From NCBI GenBank assembly GCA_052387815.1, contig JBQTIU010000015.1:62001-126000 (forward strand): a stretch of DNA of 64,000 bases. Direction: 5' to 3'. The position numbers and the translations under genes are program-made. Each line of letters starts with the position of its first letter. Position 1 is the stretch's first letter. Source of the DNA: JBQTIU01 sp052387815 (lineage in GTDB: Bacteria; Pseudomonadota; Alphaproteobacteria; CACIAM-22H2). The notes under the pieces were generated by a model. The model had not been told where the DNA came from and ran no database searches. It saw only the letters and a program-made list of their open reading frames with translations. Of this stretch, positions 26,868 to 38,417 are shown one piece after another.

Positions 26868-27353
26868 ATGCGGAGGCGACGCTGGGGAGGCTGGCGGGGT
26901 GCGGTTGGCGGCGCGGTCATCGCCGTGGCGCTGCTCGCGCTCCACGGCCCTGCTTGTGCCAAGGGGTCCAACTCGCCTGCGTATCAAGCGCTCTTCATCC
27001 GCATGAATCCGATGGTCGTGCCGTTTCTGCGCCCCAACGGCGAGGTCAGCCGCCAGATGAGTTTCGTGTTCGTGCTCGAGCTCGCGGACGAGAGCGTCCG
27101 CGACGCGGCCTACCAAGGGATGCCCCGGATCACCGACGCATTCATGCGCGACCTCCACGTCCTCGCCGCCTCGCCGCGGGCTGCCGAGCGCGGCATCGAC
27201 TTCGTCAGGCTCAAGCGGCGGCTCCTCGCATCGGCCCTCGGCATCCTCGGCCCCGACGTGGTCCGCGACGTGCTGATCGAGCACGCCATGGAGCGGTTTC
27301 TTGACTCCGCGCGACCATTGGACGCACGCCTCCCGGCACGATCTCGCCCGTAG
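26868..27353 (+). CDS. FliL-like membrane-anchored protein
   Basis: A 161-residue protein with a basic start (MRRRRW), one membrane helix (about residues 12-31) and an outer domain. That domain has a beta hairpin (VSRQMSFVFVLELADESVRD) and two helices with PRITDAFMRDLHVL and LGPDVVRDVLIEHAMERF. This layout resembles FliL, the motor stator-associated protein, whose C-terminus also pairs a PxIRD-like helix with a VxxVxF-like strand. No flagellar gene adjoins it, so the assignment is tentative. A distant lipoprotein-like family is the alternative. Confidence 0.55.
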   Translation: MRRRRWGGWRGAVGGAVIAVALLALHGPACAKGSNSPAYQALFIRMNPMVVPFLRPNGEVSRQMSFVFVLELADESVRDAAYQGMPRITDAFMRDLHVLAASPRAAERGIDFVRLKRRLLASALGILGPDVVRDVLIEHAMERFLDSARPLDARLPARSRP

Positions 27354-27369
27354 CGGCGGAAGCGTGACC

Positions 27370-27403
27370 GTAGGGTGGATATTCCTGTAGGGTGGCGATT
27401 CCA
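27370..27403 (+). repeat. 17-bp tandem duplication at MFS gene start
   Basis: Two adjacent 17-base units, both beginning GTAGGGTGG, lie at 27370-27386 and 27387-27403 and match at 14 of 17 positions. The second runs into the A of the ATG at 27403. The GGGTGG part could act as the ribosome binding site, so the duplication may set translation strength. Confidence 0.65.
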
Positions 27404-28584
27404 TGTTCGCCGACCCCGCCCGCCGCAACGTCCTCGTCCTCGCCTGCTGCCAGGCCCTGGTCATGATCGGCACCACGACCATGATCGCCGAGGCGGCGCT
27501 GATCGGTCACATGCTGGCCGAGAACAAGGCGCTGGCCACGCTGCCGATCTCGTTGCAGCAGTTGGGGGTGATGCTGGCGACGTTTCCGGCTTCCTTCCTG
27601 ATGCGGCGGGTCGGCCGGCGCGCCGGCTTGTCGGTGGGTGCCTGCTTCGGGATCGTCGGCATGTCGATCGCGACCGCCGCCATTCTCTCCGGCTCGTTCG
27701 CCTGGTTTTGCGTCGGCGCCGCTCTCAACGGGGTCTATAACAGCTTCGCCCTGTATTACCGCTTCGCGGCGGTCGACGGGGCAGGGGCATGGCGGAGCAA
27801 AGCCGTCTCCTACGTGCTCGCCGGTGGCGTCGTCGCGGCGTTGGCTGGCCCTGAGTTGGCGAAGTACACCAAGGACCTGATGGCGCCGGTCGTGTACGCC
27901 GGGTCGTTCGCGGCGCTGATCGGCGTGGCGATCCTGGCGCTCGCCGCCCTGCAGTTCATCGACATTCCCCCGCCCAGCGCCGCGGCGCTCGGCGAGAAAG
28001 GACGGCCGCTCGCCGAGATCGTGCGCCAGCCGCTGTTCGTGGTCGCGGCGGCGGGCGGCATGGTCGGGTATGGCGGCATGTCCTTCATCATGACGGCGAC
28101 GCCACTTGCGATGATGGTCCACGACCATTCCTTCGCCTCGGCGGCGTTCGTCATCCAGTGGCACGCGGTGGCGATGTTCGCGCCCTCCTTCGTGACCGGC
28201 CAGATCATCGATCGTTTCGGGCTCTACAACGTCATGCTGGCCGGGGGCGGGCTGGTGGCCGCCTCGGCGGCGATCAACCTCACGGGCGTGACGCTCGCCC
28301 AGTTCTGGATCGGGCTGGTGCTGCTCGGGCTCGGCTGGAACTTCCTGTACGTGGGCGCGACCACGCTTCTGACCCAGGCCTACCGGCTGGCCGAGCGGGC
28401 CGTCACCCAGGCGGCCAACGAATTCCTGGTGTTCGGCGCGGTGACGCTGGCCTCCTTGTCGTCGGGGGCGGTGCACCATGCCTATGGCTGGGACGTCCTC
28501 AATTACGCGCTGCTGCCGTTCCTCGCCGTCACCATGGCCGCCACGTTCTGGCTGTCCCGCCAGTCGCGGCCGCTCGCCGCCTGA
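27403..28584 (+). CDS. MFS transporter
   Basis: A 393-residue major facilitator with about 12 membrane helices. The cytoplasmic loop between helices 2 and 3 reads FLMRRVGRRAGLSVGA, a form of the conserved MFS motif A, and a central loop (SAAALGEKGRPLAEIVRQ) separates the halves. Related single-unit carriers are often annotated as drug or unknown-substrate exporters; nothing here shows the substrate. It stands alone between a FliL-like gene and hppA. Confidence 0.85.
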   Translation: MFADPARRNVLVLACCQALVMIGTTTMIAEAALIGHMLAENKALATLPISLQQLGVMLATFPASFLMRRVGRRAGLSVGACFGIVGMSIATAAILSGSFAWFCVGAALNGVYNSFALYYRFAAVDGAGAWRSKAVSYVLAGGVVAALAGPELAKYTKDLMAPVVYAGSFAALIGVAILALAALQFIDIPPPSAAALGEKGRPLAEIVRQPLFVVAAAGGMVGYGGMSFIMTATPLAMMVHDHSFASAAFVIQWHAVAMFAPSFVTGQIIDRFGLYNVMLAGGGLVAASAAINLTGVTLAQFWIGLVLLGLGWNFLYVGATTLLTQAYRLAERAVTQAANEFLVFGAVTLASLSSGAVHHAYGWDVLNYALLPFLAVTMAATFWLSRQSRPLAA

Positions 28585-28709
28585 ACTTCGTGGCGGCCCG
28601 ACTCCGGGCCGCCCGGCTTGCGTTCGGGTAGGCCGTCTGGCATGTTCCCGCGCTCGCCCGCCGACCGGCAACGAATCAAGCACGGCGCGACGGCAGCCAG
28701 GGGCCGAAG

Positions 28710-30803
<2,094 letters not shown>

Positions 30804-30837
30804 CGGCATCGTCCAGCGCCAGGGCCGCCGGGGCGGC

Positions 30838-31308
30838 TCACCGTGTGGGACCGCCCTTGGCGCCCGGGTTGAACTTACCGAAGTTGCCGATCAGCTGCTC
30901 GAGGAAGCTCAGTTCCCGCCCCGGCGACGGGGTCTTGCGGGTCACGGGGTCGATCACCTTGCCGTCGGCGAGCGCGTATTGGCGGATCTCGCGCAACACG
31001 CCGCCGGGGTCGAATTCGACGACCACGACCTTCTGCTCGACGACCTTCGGTTCGAAAAATGCCAGTGTGCTGGTCCGCCGGCTGATGTAGAACCAGGTGT
31101 CGTCCGAGAACGCGCCGACACTCGACGGCGTGCCGAGGATTTCGGCAACGTCGGCGCGGGTCTGCTGGCCGGGTTGGAGGCGATCGACCGCGGCCTGGTT
31201 GGGGACGTAACCGCGTGAGTCGATGGTCGATGCGCAGCCGGACAGCGCGGCCGCAATCAGCAGTCCCGACCCGCAGGTCCATCGGCGCAACGAGCGATGA
31301 GGCATCAT
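30838..31308 (-). CDS. bamE: Outer membrane assembly lipoprotein BamE
   Basis: A 156-residue SmpA/OmlA family lipoprotein. The signal ends in the lipobox ALSGC, so the Cys near residue 24 should be lipidated and the protein anchored in the outer membrane. GQQTRADVAEILGTPSS and DDTWFYISRR are the BamE domain motifs. The start at 31308 has two adjacent ATGs; the upstream frame is non-homologous. A 45-residue C-terminal tail (GRELSFLEQLIGNFGKFN) is typical of alphaproteobacteria. Divergent from the bc1 chaperone gene. Confidence 0.92.
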   Translation of the reverse strand: MMPHRSLRRWTCGSGLLIAAALSGCASTIDSRGYVPNQAAVDRLQPGQQTRADVAEILGTPSSVGAFSDDTWFYISRRTSTLAFFEPKVVEQKVVVVEFDPGGVLREIRQYALADGKVIDPVTRKTPSPGRELSFLEQLIGNFGKFNPGAKGGPTR

Positions 31309-31492
31309 TCTGTCCGGCGCGAGAGAGGGCGGATGAAACTCCGGATCGGCGGATAATGAATCGGATTGACCGACCCGGCCGCTGCGGTCCATGGTCGTTG
31401 GCGCATGAATAAATCGCACCGCGCCGAGTGCCCTGTCAACCCACGGGTGCGCTGGTTGGGGCTCGGTGCGAACGTCGAAGGCTTGCCCCAAG

Positions 31493-32035
31493 ATGCTCTT
31501 GCGCCTGTTCAAACCCGATTCCACGTCGCGGCAAGCCCATGGCCTGTACTTGGCCGTCGTCGCCCAGGCTCGCCAGCGCGCATTTTTCGCCGCCTTGGAG
31601 GTTCCCGATTCGCTCGACGGGCGGTTCGAGACCATCGCCCTGCACGCCTTCCTGGTCCTGCACCGCCTCAAGGCCGAGGGCGCCGCGCGGGCCGCGCTCG
31701 GGCAAGCGCTGTTCGACACGATGTTCGCCGACATGGACCGCAACTTGAGGGAAATGGGGGCCGGCGACCTCGGCGTCGGTCGGCGGGTCAAGGACATGGC
31801 GGCGGCCTTCTACGGCCGCGTCGGCGCCTACGACGAGGGGCTCGCGGAAGGGGACGAGACGCTGGCCGCGGCGCTGCGGCGCAACCTCTTCGGCACGATC
31901 CCAGGGCCGTCGGCGACCGCGCTCAGGGCGCTGTGCGTTTATATCCGAGCCTCGGTGGCGGAGCTCGCGCGCCAGGATGTCCGGGATGTGGGAGGGGCGA
32001 GACTCGCCTGGGGCGACCTGCCGCCGGTTCCATAA
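31493..32035 (+). CDS. Ubiquinol-cytochrome c chaperone family protein
   Basis: A 180-residue protein of the Cbp3-like family. MLLRLFKPD at the start, LYLAVVAQARQRAFFAALEVPD and HAFLVLHRLKAEG, then MFADMDRNLREMGAGDLGVGRRVKDMAAAFYGR spread over residues 80-110 are strongly conserved. The mitochondrial relative helps assemble cytochrome b of complex III. The ATG at 31493 was chosen over 31466 because it gives the family's start. In alphaproteobacteria this gene is usually followed by DUF177 and rpmF; here the DUF177 position looks decayed. Confidence 0.9.
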   Translation: MLLRLFKPDSTSRQAHGLYLAVVAQARQRAFFAALEVPDSLDGRFETIALHAFLVLHRLKAEGAARAALGQALFDTMFADMDRNLREMGAGDLGVGRRVKDMAAAFYGRVGAYDEGLAEGDETLAAALRRNLFGTIPGPSATALRALCVYIRASVAELARQDVRDVGGARLAWGDLPPVP

Positions 32036-32040
32036 AGGAC

Positions 32041-32525
32041 ATGATAATTACGCAAAATCAATCTGTTACGGACGCATTCTCAAGCATCGTGGAAATCGGC
32101 GATGGGGCCGATTTCGCGGCTCGGCACGAGATTTCCGCCCCGCCGCCGAACGTGCGGTGGCGGGGGCATTGCTTCGATCGAATGGCCCTCGATTGGCTGA
32201 CCGGCCAAGTCGATCTGCGGCGCGAGCGCGCTGGCGCTCGACCCCTTGGATCTCACGGACACGGCGTGTGGGTAAGATGATCGCCGTGGCAGCGGACGGG
32301 AGCCCGATCCCCCCTGGGCCTAAGAAGGCCGTGGGTAAGCATGGTGCCCCGTCCGCCGTTCCACCGAACCCGAACAGTCGCTTGGGCCGCCTGCGGGCGA
32401 GCCTCGAGGATGTATGGTGCCCCACGGACGCAGGCGCGCCTCACCCCTTCACCGGCCTCGGCGCGCTCAAGAAGGGGCGGTTAGCCAAGCCGGGCTTGAG
32501 CGGAGGCCGGAATTTGTTTAACTAG
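32041..32525 (+). pseudogene. Probable decayed DUF177 (YceD) gene
   Basis: The slot normally held by the DUF177/YceD gene before rpmF has no intact frame for it. Pieces resembling the family appear in different frames: ALALDP at 32228-32245 and HPFTGLGALKKG at 32442-32477, which match the conserved C-terminal LALALDPYPR and HPFAxLAxLK patterns as I remember them. An ATG frame from 32041 gives 79 residues without recognisable motifs. At least one frameshift is needed between the two matching parts. An unrelated short protein is the alternative. Confidence 0.42.
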
Positions 32526-32615
32526 AGCATCTGGCCCGACTGGTTCGGTCGATTTGCCAGCGCTACTCGCCATCCAGGGCGGCAGGGCCAGGGGCGGCAG
32601 GGAAAGTGAAAAATC

Positions 32616-32798
32616 ATGGCAGTTCCGAAGAAGAAGATCTCCAAGTCGCGGCGCGGCATGCGCCGCTCGCACCAGGCCCTCAAGGGCTCGACCTATGTCG
32701 AATGCCCGAATTGCGGCGAGCTCAAGCGGCCCCACCATGTCTGCGGGGCGTGCGGCTTTTACGACGGCCGGGACGTCGTCGCCAGCAAGACCGCCTGA
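32616..32798 (+). CDS. rpmF: 50S ribosomal protein L32
   Basis: A 60-residue L32. [19 protein letters not shown] is the standard N-terminus, and CPNCGE with [10 protein letters not shown] gives the four-cysteine zinc ribbon, so this is the zinc-dependent form. A purine-rich GGGAAAGTGAAAAATC precedes the ATG. Followed 33 bases on by plsX, as in many bacteria. Confidence 0.97.
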   Translation: MAVPKKKISKSRRGMRRSHQALKGSTYVECPNCGELKRPHHVCGACGFYDGRDVVASKTA

Positions 32799-32831
32799 GG
32801 CGGTCCGCGGCCGCATCAGGAAGCCCCGAGC

Positions 32832-33890
32832 TTGGGCGCCCGCTTGACGATCGCGCTCGACGCCATGGGCGGCGACCACGCGCCGCGCATGGTGGTCAGG
32901 GGCATGCGAATCGCCTGCAAGCGGTTCCCCGAGGTCGACTACATCGTGTTCGGCGACGCGCGGCAACTCGAGCCGCTTCTCGACAACATCCCGCAGCTGA
33001 AGGCGATCTCGGTCGTCCGACATACCGCCGAGGTCGTCGGCAATGAGATCAAGGCGTCGGTGGCGCTGCGCGCCGGCCGGCGATCGAGCATGCGGCTGGC
33101 CATCGACGCGGTGGCCGAAGGCGCGGCGGCGGGCGTCGTTTCGGCGGGCAACACCGGCGCGTTGATGGCGATGGCGAAGGTCGTGCTCAAGATGCTGCCG
33201 GGCATCGACCGGCCGGCGATCGCGACGTTCTTCCCGACCCGGCGCAGCGAAAGCGTGATGCTCGACCTCGGCGCCAACGTCGTGTGCGACGCCGACAACC
33301 TGGTGCAGTTCGCGGTGATGGGCGAAGTCTTCGCTCGCACCGTGCTCGGCCTCGTGCAACCGTCGATCGGCCTGCTCAATGTCGGGTCGGAGGACATGAA
33401 GGGCCACGAGGAGGTGCGCGCCGCCGCGGCGATGCTGCGGGCGAGCGGGATGCCAATCCGCTTCCATGGTTTCATCGAGGGCGACGACATCGCGGCTGGC
33501 ACGGTCGATGTCGTGGTGAGCGACGGGTTCACCGGCAATATCGCGATCAAGACGATCGAGGGTACGGTCCGGCTTTATGCCGACTTCGTGCGCAACGCCT
33601 TCCGCTCGTCGTGGTCGGCACGCCTCGGTTACCTGTTGGCGCGCCGTGCGCTCTACAGAGTGCGGACCCGCACCGATCCCAGACGCTACAACGGGGCGAC
33701 TTTCCTCGGTCTCAACGGCATCGTCGTCAAGAGTCACGGCGGCACCGACGAGCTTGGTTTCGCCAACGCGATCGGTGTCGCCGTCGACATGGCGGCCAAC
33801 CGCTTCAACGACAAGATCCGCGAGGGGCTGGCGCGGCTGGCGGCGACGCTCGCCCCGGGTCCCGCCGATCCCCGGGCGGCAACCGGCTGA
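32832..33890 (+). CDS. plsX: Phosphate acyltransferase PlsX
   Basis: A 352-residue PlsX that makes acyl-phosphate from acyl-ACP for phospholipid synthesis. [13 protein letters not shown] at the start, [32 protein letters not shown] split over residues 137-157, and [14 protein letters not shown] are hallmarks. No ATG fits; the TTG at 32832 is the best start, since the conserved part begins five codons later. A one-base overlap (TGATG) joins it to fabH. Confidence 0.95.
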   Translation: MGARLTIALDAMGGDHAPRMVVRGMRIACKRFPEVDYIVFGDARQLEPLLDNIPQLKAISVVRHTAEVVGNEIKASVALRAGRRSSMRLAIDAVAEGAAAGVVSAGNTGALMAMAKVVLKMLPGIDRPAIATFFPTRRSESVMLDLGANVVCDADNLVQFAVMGEVFARTVLGLVQPSIGLLNVGSEDMKGHEEVRAAAAMLRASGMPIRFHGFIEGDDIAAGTVDVVVSDGFTGNIAIKTIEGTVRLYADFVRNAFRSSWSARLGYLLARRALYRVRTRTDPRRYNGATFLGLNGIVVKSHGGTDELGFANAIGVAVDMAANRFNDKIREGLARLAATLAPGPADPRAATG

Positions 33891-34882
33891 TGGCGGCGGG
33901 CGCGTCCTCGGGGTGGCGCTCGCAGGTGATCGGCTGCGGCGCCTATCTGCCCGCCCGTATCCTCACCAACCACGATCTCGCCCGACAGGTCGATACCTCC
34001 GACGAGTGGATCACCGAACGCACCGGCATCAAGCAGCGACATATCGCCGCTGCGGGCGAACTCACCTCGGACTTGGCGGTCGCGGCGTCGCGCCAGGCGT
34101 TGGCCGCAGCCGGCATCGAGGCCGGCGAGGTCGACTTGATCGTTGTCGCCACCTCGACGCCCGACGAAACGTTCCCGGCCACGGCGTGCCGGGTCCAGGC
34201 GCGGCTCGCCATCACCCGCGGCGCCGCATTCGACCTGCATGCGGTGTGCACCGGCTTCGTCTATGCGCTCGCCGCCGCCGACAATTTCCTCAAGGTCGGC
34301 CAAGCCAGGACCGCGTTGGTCATCGGCGCCGAGACCTTCTCGCGCATTCTCGACTGGTCCGACCGCCAGACCTGCGTCTTGTTCGGCGACGGGGCGGGCG
34401 CGCTGGTGTTGCGGGCGAGCCCGTGCGCCGGCAACGGCGATGATCGCGGCGTCATCTCGACCCACTTGCACGCCGACGGGCGGTTCCATGACGTTCTTTA
34501 TGTCGACGGCGGCCCGTCATCGACCGGCACGGCCGGTCACGTCAGGATGGAGGGCCGGGAAGTGTTCCGCCACGCGGTGGTCAAGCTTGCCGAGGTGGTC
34601 GAGGAGGCGCTCGCCGCCAACGGCCTGACTGGGGCGGATATCGACTGGCTGGTGCCGCACCAGGCGAATCGGCGGATCATCGACGGCATGGCGCGCCGGC
34701 TTGGATTGGGGGCCAATCGGGTGGTCGTCACCATCGACCGCCATGCCAATACCTCGGCTGCCTCCATCCCGCTGGCGCTGGCCGAGGCCGCGGGCGACGG
34801 CCGGTTGCGGGCCGGCCATCTCGTGGTCATCGAGGCGATTGGCGGCGGGCTCACTTGGGGCGCCGGCCTGATCCGTTGGTAG
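33890..34882 (+). CDS. fabH: Beta-ketoacyl-ACP synthase III
   Basis: A 330-residue FabH that starts fatty acid synthesis by joining acetyl-CoA and malonyl-ACP. The catalytic triad is complete: C120 in [14 protein letters not shown]257 in VPHQANRRI and N287 in [27 protein letters not shown] is the conserved N-terminal segment. The first 11 residues are a short non-conserved extension. Coupled to plsX. Confidence 0.96.
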   Translation: MAAGASSGWRSQVIGCGAYLPARILTNHDLARQVDTSDEWITERTGIKQRHIAAAGELTSDLAVAASRQALAAAGIEAGEVDLIVVATSTPDETFPATACRVQARLAITRGAAFDLHAVCTGFVYALAAADNFLKVGQARTALVIGAETFSRILDWSDRQTCVLFGDGAGALVLRASPCAGNGDDRGVISTHLHADGRFHDVLYVDGGPSSTGTAGHVRMEGREVFRHAVVKLAEVVEEALAANGLTGADIDWLVPHQANRRIIDGMARRLGLGANRVVVTIDRHANTSAASIPLALAEAAGDGRLRAGHLVVIEAIGGGLTWGAGLIRW

Positions 34883-34998
34883 ATGGCTTCGGGCGCGGTT
34901 TCGAAGACGGCTCAAAGACACCCTGCATCCCTTTGTAATTGACCGGTTTCCCGGCCTGGAGTAGAGTCCCGATTCGAACGATTTCGAGGGCGCCCGCC

Positions 34999-35346
34999 AT
35001 GTCCGCAGCCACCGTTACAAGAGCCGACCTCAGCGAGTCGGTCTACCAGGAAGTTGGACTGTCGCGGAACGACTCTGCGGCGCTGGTCGAAACCGTGCTC
35101 CATGAAATCGTCGGGTCGTTGACGCGCGGGGAAACGGTGAAGATTTCCGCCTTCGGCAGCTTCTCGGTCCGCCAAAAAGGTAAGCGGGTCGGACGCAATC
35201 CCAAGACCGGGCAGGAGGTGCCGATCCTGCCGCGCAAGGTCTTGGTCTTCCGGGCCTCGCACGTGCTCAAGAACAAGATCAACCGCGCGCTGTCGAAGGC
35301 GGCGACCAAGCCTGGGGCGCCGCCGGTGCTGGCGCCTAAATCCTGA
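34999..35346 (+). CDS. ihfA: Integration host factor alpha subunit
   Basis: A 115-residue HU/IHF DNA-bending protein. [20 protein letters not shown] begins the fold, and the beta-arm has [20 protein letters not shown] with the intercalating proline. The Ala/Lys tail after residue 95 is usual for alphaproteobacterial IhfA. The ATG at 34999 was chosen; an upstream in-frame ATG at 34939 gives an unlike N-terminus. Part of the conserved plsX-fabH-ihfA-merR order. Confidence 0.94.
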   Translation: MSAATVTRADLSESVYQEVGLSRNDSAALVETVLHEIVGSLTRGETVKISAFGSFSVRQKGKRVGRNPKTGQEVPILPRKVLVFRASHVLKNKINRALSKAATKPGAPPVLAPKS

Positions 35347-35376
35347 GCCCGGCGGGTGGATCGCCGGACGCCCGAT

Positions 35377-35835
35377 ATGGTCGCGCGGGCCGCAGCCGAG
35401 ACGGGGTCCCGGCGCGGGGCCAAATCGGCCGCCGCCTTCCGCACCATCAGCGAGGTGGCCGACGAACTCGACGTGCCGCAACATGTGCTGCGCTTCTGGG
35501 AAAGCCGCTTCACGCAGATCAAGCCGCTCAAGCGGGCCGGGGGTCGGCGCTATTATCGGCCCGAGGATGTCGAGCTCCTGCGGCGGATCCGCGAGTTCCT
35601 ATATCAGCACGGTTACACCATCAAGGGCGTGCAGAAATTGTTGCGCGACGGAGGACGGGACGGCGACGGCACGGACGATGCGCTGGCCGGCGCGGCCGCG
35701 GATCCGGCGGCGCGGCCCAGGCCCGCGCCAGGACCCGCGCCCGCCAAGCGCGGCGCGCTCGATCGCGAGACCATCGAGGCCGTGGTCGGCGAACTGGTGG
35801 CGTTGCGCGACTTGTTGCGCGCCCGGCGCCGCTGA
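35377..35835 (+). CDS. MerR-family regulator next to ihfA
   Basis: A 152-residue MerR-type protein. The helix-turn-helix and wing are in [20 protein letters not shown], then [20 protein letters not shown], followed by [16 protein letters not shown] low-complexity Ala/Pro linker (about 95-120) leads to a C-terminal helix. This gene follows ihfA in most alphaproteobacteria; no effector is known to me. The start could instead be the GTG at 35356. Confidence 0.9.
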   Translation: MVARAAAETGSRRGAKSAAAFRTISEVADELDVPQHVLRFWESRFTQIKPLKRAGGRRYYRPEDVELLRRIREFLYQHGYTIKGVQKLLRDGGRDGDGTDDALAGAAADPAARPRPAPGPAPAKRGALDRETIEAVVGELVALRDLLRARRR

Positions 35836-35862
35836 CCCCTCACCTTAGGGCCTGTTGAGAAT

Positions 35863-36405
35863 CTACTGCTGCACGATGTTGGTTTTTGGGCTGATGGTGT
35901 AGTTCCAATCGCCGTGGAAGTCGTGGCGTTGGAGGTTGAGGGCGTCCATCTCGGGGTCGGCGACCTTGACCCCGGCGGGGTATGTGTTGGGGTCGATCTC
36001 GCAGTGGACCTTGAGGCCGGTACGCGTGGTCGTTGCGGCGCTGAGTTGGACGATGACCTGATGGCTGATCAGGGGCCGAGTGCGCCAGTTCTGGGTGATG
36101 AACGAGAACAGCCGGTGCTCGATCTTGTTCCACTTCATGGTGCCGGGCGGCAGATGACCGACGGGGATGGCGAGGTCGAGCGGGTTGGCGAGGTTCTGCA
36201 GTTCGAGCTTCCACAGCCGGCGGCGCTTGGCCGTTGCTGCCGCCGCAATCGGCGGTGATCGGCAAGCGCTCGGCCGTGGCATAGCGCGTCTGGCCCAGGA
36301 CCTGCCACCAGTGGCGGATCGCGTTGACCGCGAAGCTCGCCGTGTCGTGGTCGATGCCGACGCTCACCCAGCCGGTGTTGTCGCCGATGTCGTAGACGCC
36401 GTAGG
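35863..36405 (-). pseudogene. ISAzo13-type transposase remnant, frameshifted
   Basis: Two minus-strand frames together match the C-terminal half of ISAzo13-family transposases. The first (36405 to about 36232) reads YGVYDIGDNTGWVSVGIDHD and ends LPITADCGGSNG. The second (about 36230 to 35863) reads LWKLELQNLANPLDLAIPVG, then PPGTMKWNKIEHRLFSFITQ and ends HGDWNYTISP. A one-base frameshift near 36230 breaks the gene, and the N-terminal half is missing. I see no terminal inverted repeats, so the element cannot move on its own. Confidence 0.85.
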
Positions 36406-36507
36406 CCGCGAAAAAGGACCGGGCTCCGCCGGATTTCACCGATCGGGTCGCCCACATCCTCGCCGCGATCATCGGGGCCTAACCCTCGCCGCGGCCCCTC
36501 GCGCGCC

Positions 36508-37806
36508 TCACCGGTAGGCCATGGTCGAGGGCAGCCACAGGGCGATGTCGGGGACGGCGATGATGACGGCGATGCCGAGGATCAGCAACAGGATGTAGGG
36601 GATCGCCGCCTTGTCGATCTCGGCCAAGGGCGCCTTGGTGATCGACTTGATGACGATGAGGTTCATGCCCACCGGGGGCGAGATCAGCGCCAGCTCGAGA
36701 TTGATCGTCAACAGCACGCCGTACCAGACCTTGTCGATGCCGAGCGCGGTCATCACGGGCAAGATCACCGGCGTCGTGATGAGGATGATCGAGATCGACT
36801 CGAGGATGAGCCCGAGAATGAAGATCAGGACCATGACCGCGATCAGGAACTCGGTCTGCGAGACGTTGTGCGCAAGCGCGAGGGCCACCGCCTCGGCCGG
36901 GATGTTGAGCTTGGTCAGCATGTAGCCGAACAGGCCGGCGGCGATGACGATCATGAACAGCATGGCGGTGGTGCGCGCCGCCTCGAGGCCGCCCGCCCAC
37001 AGGTCCCGCCAGCCGAACTTGCGGTAGATCGCCGCCGCGATGACGAGCGCCCACAAGGCACCGGTGCCCGCCGCCTCGGTCACCGTGAAGACGCCGAAAT
37101 ACATGCCGCCGAGCACGAAGGGCGGGAGCGACAGCGCCCAGAACGAGCGGCGAAGGGCGGACGCGGCCTCGGCGAGGCTGGCGCGCGGCGGGCGGACATA
37201 CGCGGTGCCGAGGCGGCGCTCGCGCCGGTATTCGGTGATCATGCACCAGCCCGCGAAGATCGCCGCCATCATCAGGCCCGGCAGCACGCCGGCCATGAAC
37301 AGGGCGCCGATCGAGGTGTCGGACACGAACCCGTAGAGCACCATCGGCGCCGAGGGCGGGATGAGAATGCCAAGCGTGCCGCCGCCGGCCACCACGCCAT
37401 AGACGGCGCGCGGCTCGTAGCCGTAGCGCAGCATCTGCGGGATGGCGACCGAACCGATGGTGAGCGCGGTCGCCACCGACGAGCCCGAGATCGCCGCGAA
37501 CACGGCGCACGCGAACACCGTGGCCACGCCCAGCCCGCCGGGCAGGTGGCGGACCAGCGTGTGGGCGGTGTCGTAGAGGTCGTCCACCACCCGGCCGCGG
37601 ACCATGAAATGCGCCATCAGCAGGAACAGCGGGATGGCGACCAGGAGGTAGACGTCGAGCTTGCCGAACACGAACTCGCCCAGCGTGGCGACGTTGCCCT
37701 CGACCCACCACAAGACCGCGGTCGAGAACAGGAACATGCCGGCAAACATCGGCATGCCGGTGTAAAGGAGCGCGATCAGGCCCGCGAGGACGAGGACGAA
37801 AGTCAT
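36508..37806 (-). CDS. dctM: TRAP transporter large permease DctM
   Basis: A 432-residue DctM subunit with about 12-13 membrane helices. GMPMFAGMFLFSTAVLWW, KLDVYLLVAIPLFLLMAHFM, SGSSVATALTIGSVAIPQML and GILIPPSAPMVLYGFVSDTS are family hallmarks. It overlaps dctQ by an ATGA. With the small subunit and the binding protein it imports an organic acid or similar solute using a sodium gradient. Confidence 0.95.
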   Translation of the reverse strand: MTFVLVLAGLIALLYTGMPMFAGMFLFSTAVLWWVEGNVATLGEFVFGKLDVYLLVAIPLFLLMAHFMVRGRVVDDLYDTAHTLVRHLPGGLGVATVFACAVFAAISGSSVATALTIGSVAIPQMLRYGYEPRAVYGVVAGGGTLGILIPPSAPMVLYGFVSDTSIGALFMAGVLPGLMMAAIFAGWCMITEYRRERRLGTAYVRPPRASLAEAASALRRSFWALSLPPFVLGGMYFGVFTVTEAAGTGALWALVIAAAIYRKFGWRDLWAGGLEAARTTAMLFMIVIAAGLFGYMLTKLNIPAEAVALALAHNVSQTEFLIAVMVLIFILGLILESISIILITTPVILPVMTALGIDKVWYGVLLTINLELALISPPVGMNLIVIKSITKAPLAEIDKAAIPYILLLILGIAVIIAVPDIALWLPSTMAYR

Positions 37807-38375
37807 TCGTGCGCCCCCGGCTCGCCCGGGCTCGGGCCCCGCGGCTCGACCCCGGCGACATGACAGCCGAGCTCGGACAGGGCGACGATCAGCAGCAACA
37901 GCCCGCCCAGCGGCACGAAGGCCTGGATCGCCCACAGCCCCACCTCGGGCAGCGCGTTGGAGACGATGCCGACCCTGCGGGTGAAGGCGACCATCTCCAA
38001 CCCCTCGGAGATCAGGATTGCGGCGACGATCGCGACCGACAGCGCGCGCATGATCGCCACACCCCGTCGCCCGGCGCCGGTCAAGCGACTGGTCAGCACG
38101 TCGACGCCGATATTCTCGCCGCGGCGCTGGGCCTCCGGCACGGCGAGCATGACCGTGACCACCACCAGCCAGCCGACCGCCTCGTCGCTCCACGACTGCG
38201 GCCGGTTGAGGAAGTAGCGCATGGCGACGGCGTAGCCGACGAGGGCGAGGGTGGCGAGGCAGGCCGCGCCCGCGACATACGATGCGGCGCGGGCCAGGCC
38301 TGCAACCAGGCGCTCGAGGCCGCGCGCCGCGCGCCCGATCCGGCTCGCCTCGCGCTCGCTAACCGGTGTCGCCAT
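37803..38375 (-). CDS. dctQ: TRAP transporter small permease DctQ
   Basis: A 190-residue four-helix membrane protein. RYFLNRPQSWSDEAVGWLVV contains the conserved region of DctQ that follows helix 1, and RRGENIGVDVLTSRL is the usual loop motif. It is upstream of and overlapping dctM, and 42 bases downstream of the binding protein gene. Confidence 0.92.
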   Translation of the reverse strand: MATPVSEREASRIGRAARGLERLVAGLARAASYVAGAACLATLALVGYAVAMRYFLNRPQSWSDEAVGWLVVVTVMLAVPEAQRRGENIGVDVLTSRLTGAGRRGVAIMRALSVAIVAAILISEGLEMVAFTRRVGIVSNALPEVGLWAIQAFVPLGGLLLLIVALSELGCHVAGVEPRGPSPGEPGAHE

Positions 38376-38417
38376 CGGCGCCGCCCGCCGGCGGCGGCGG
38401 CGGCATCCAGCCCGGCC

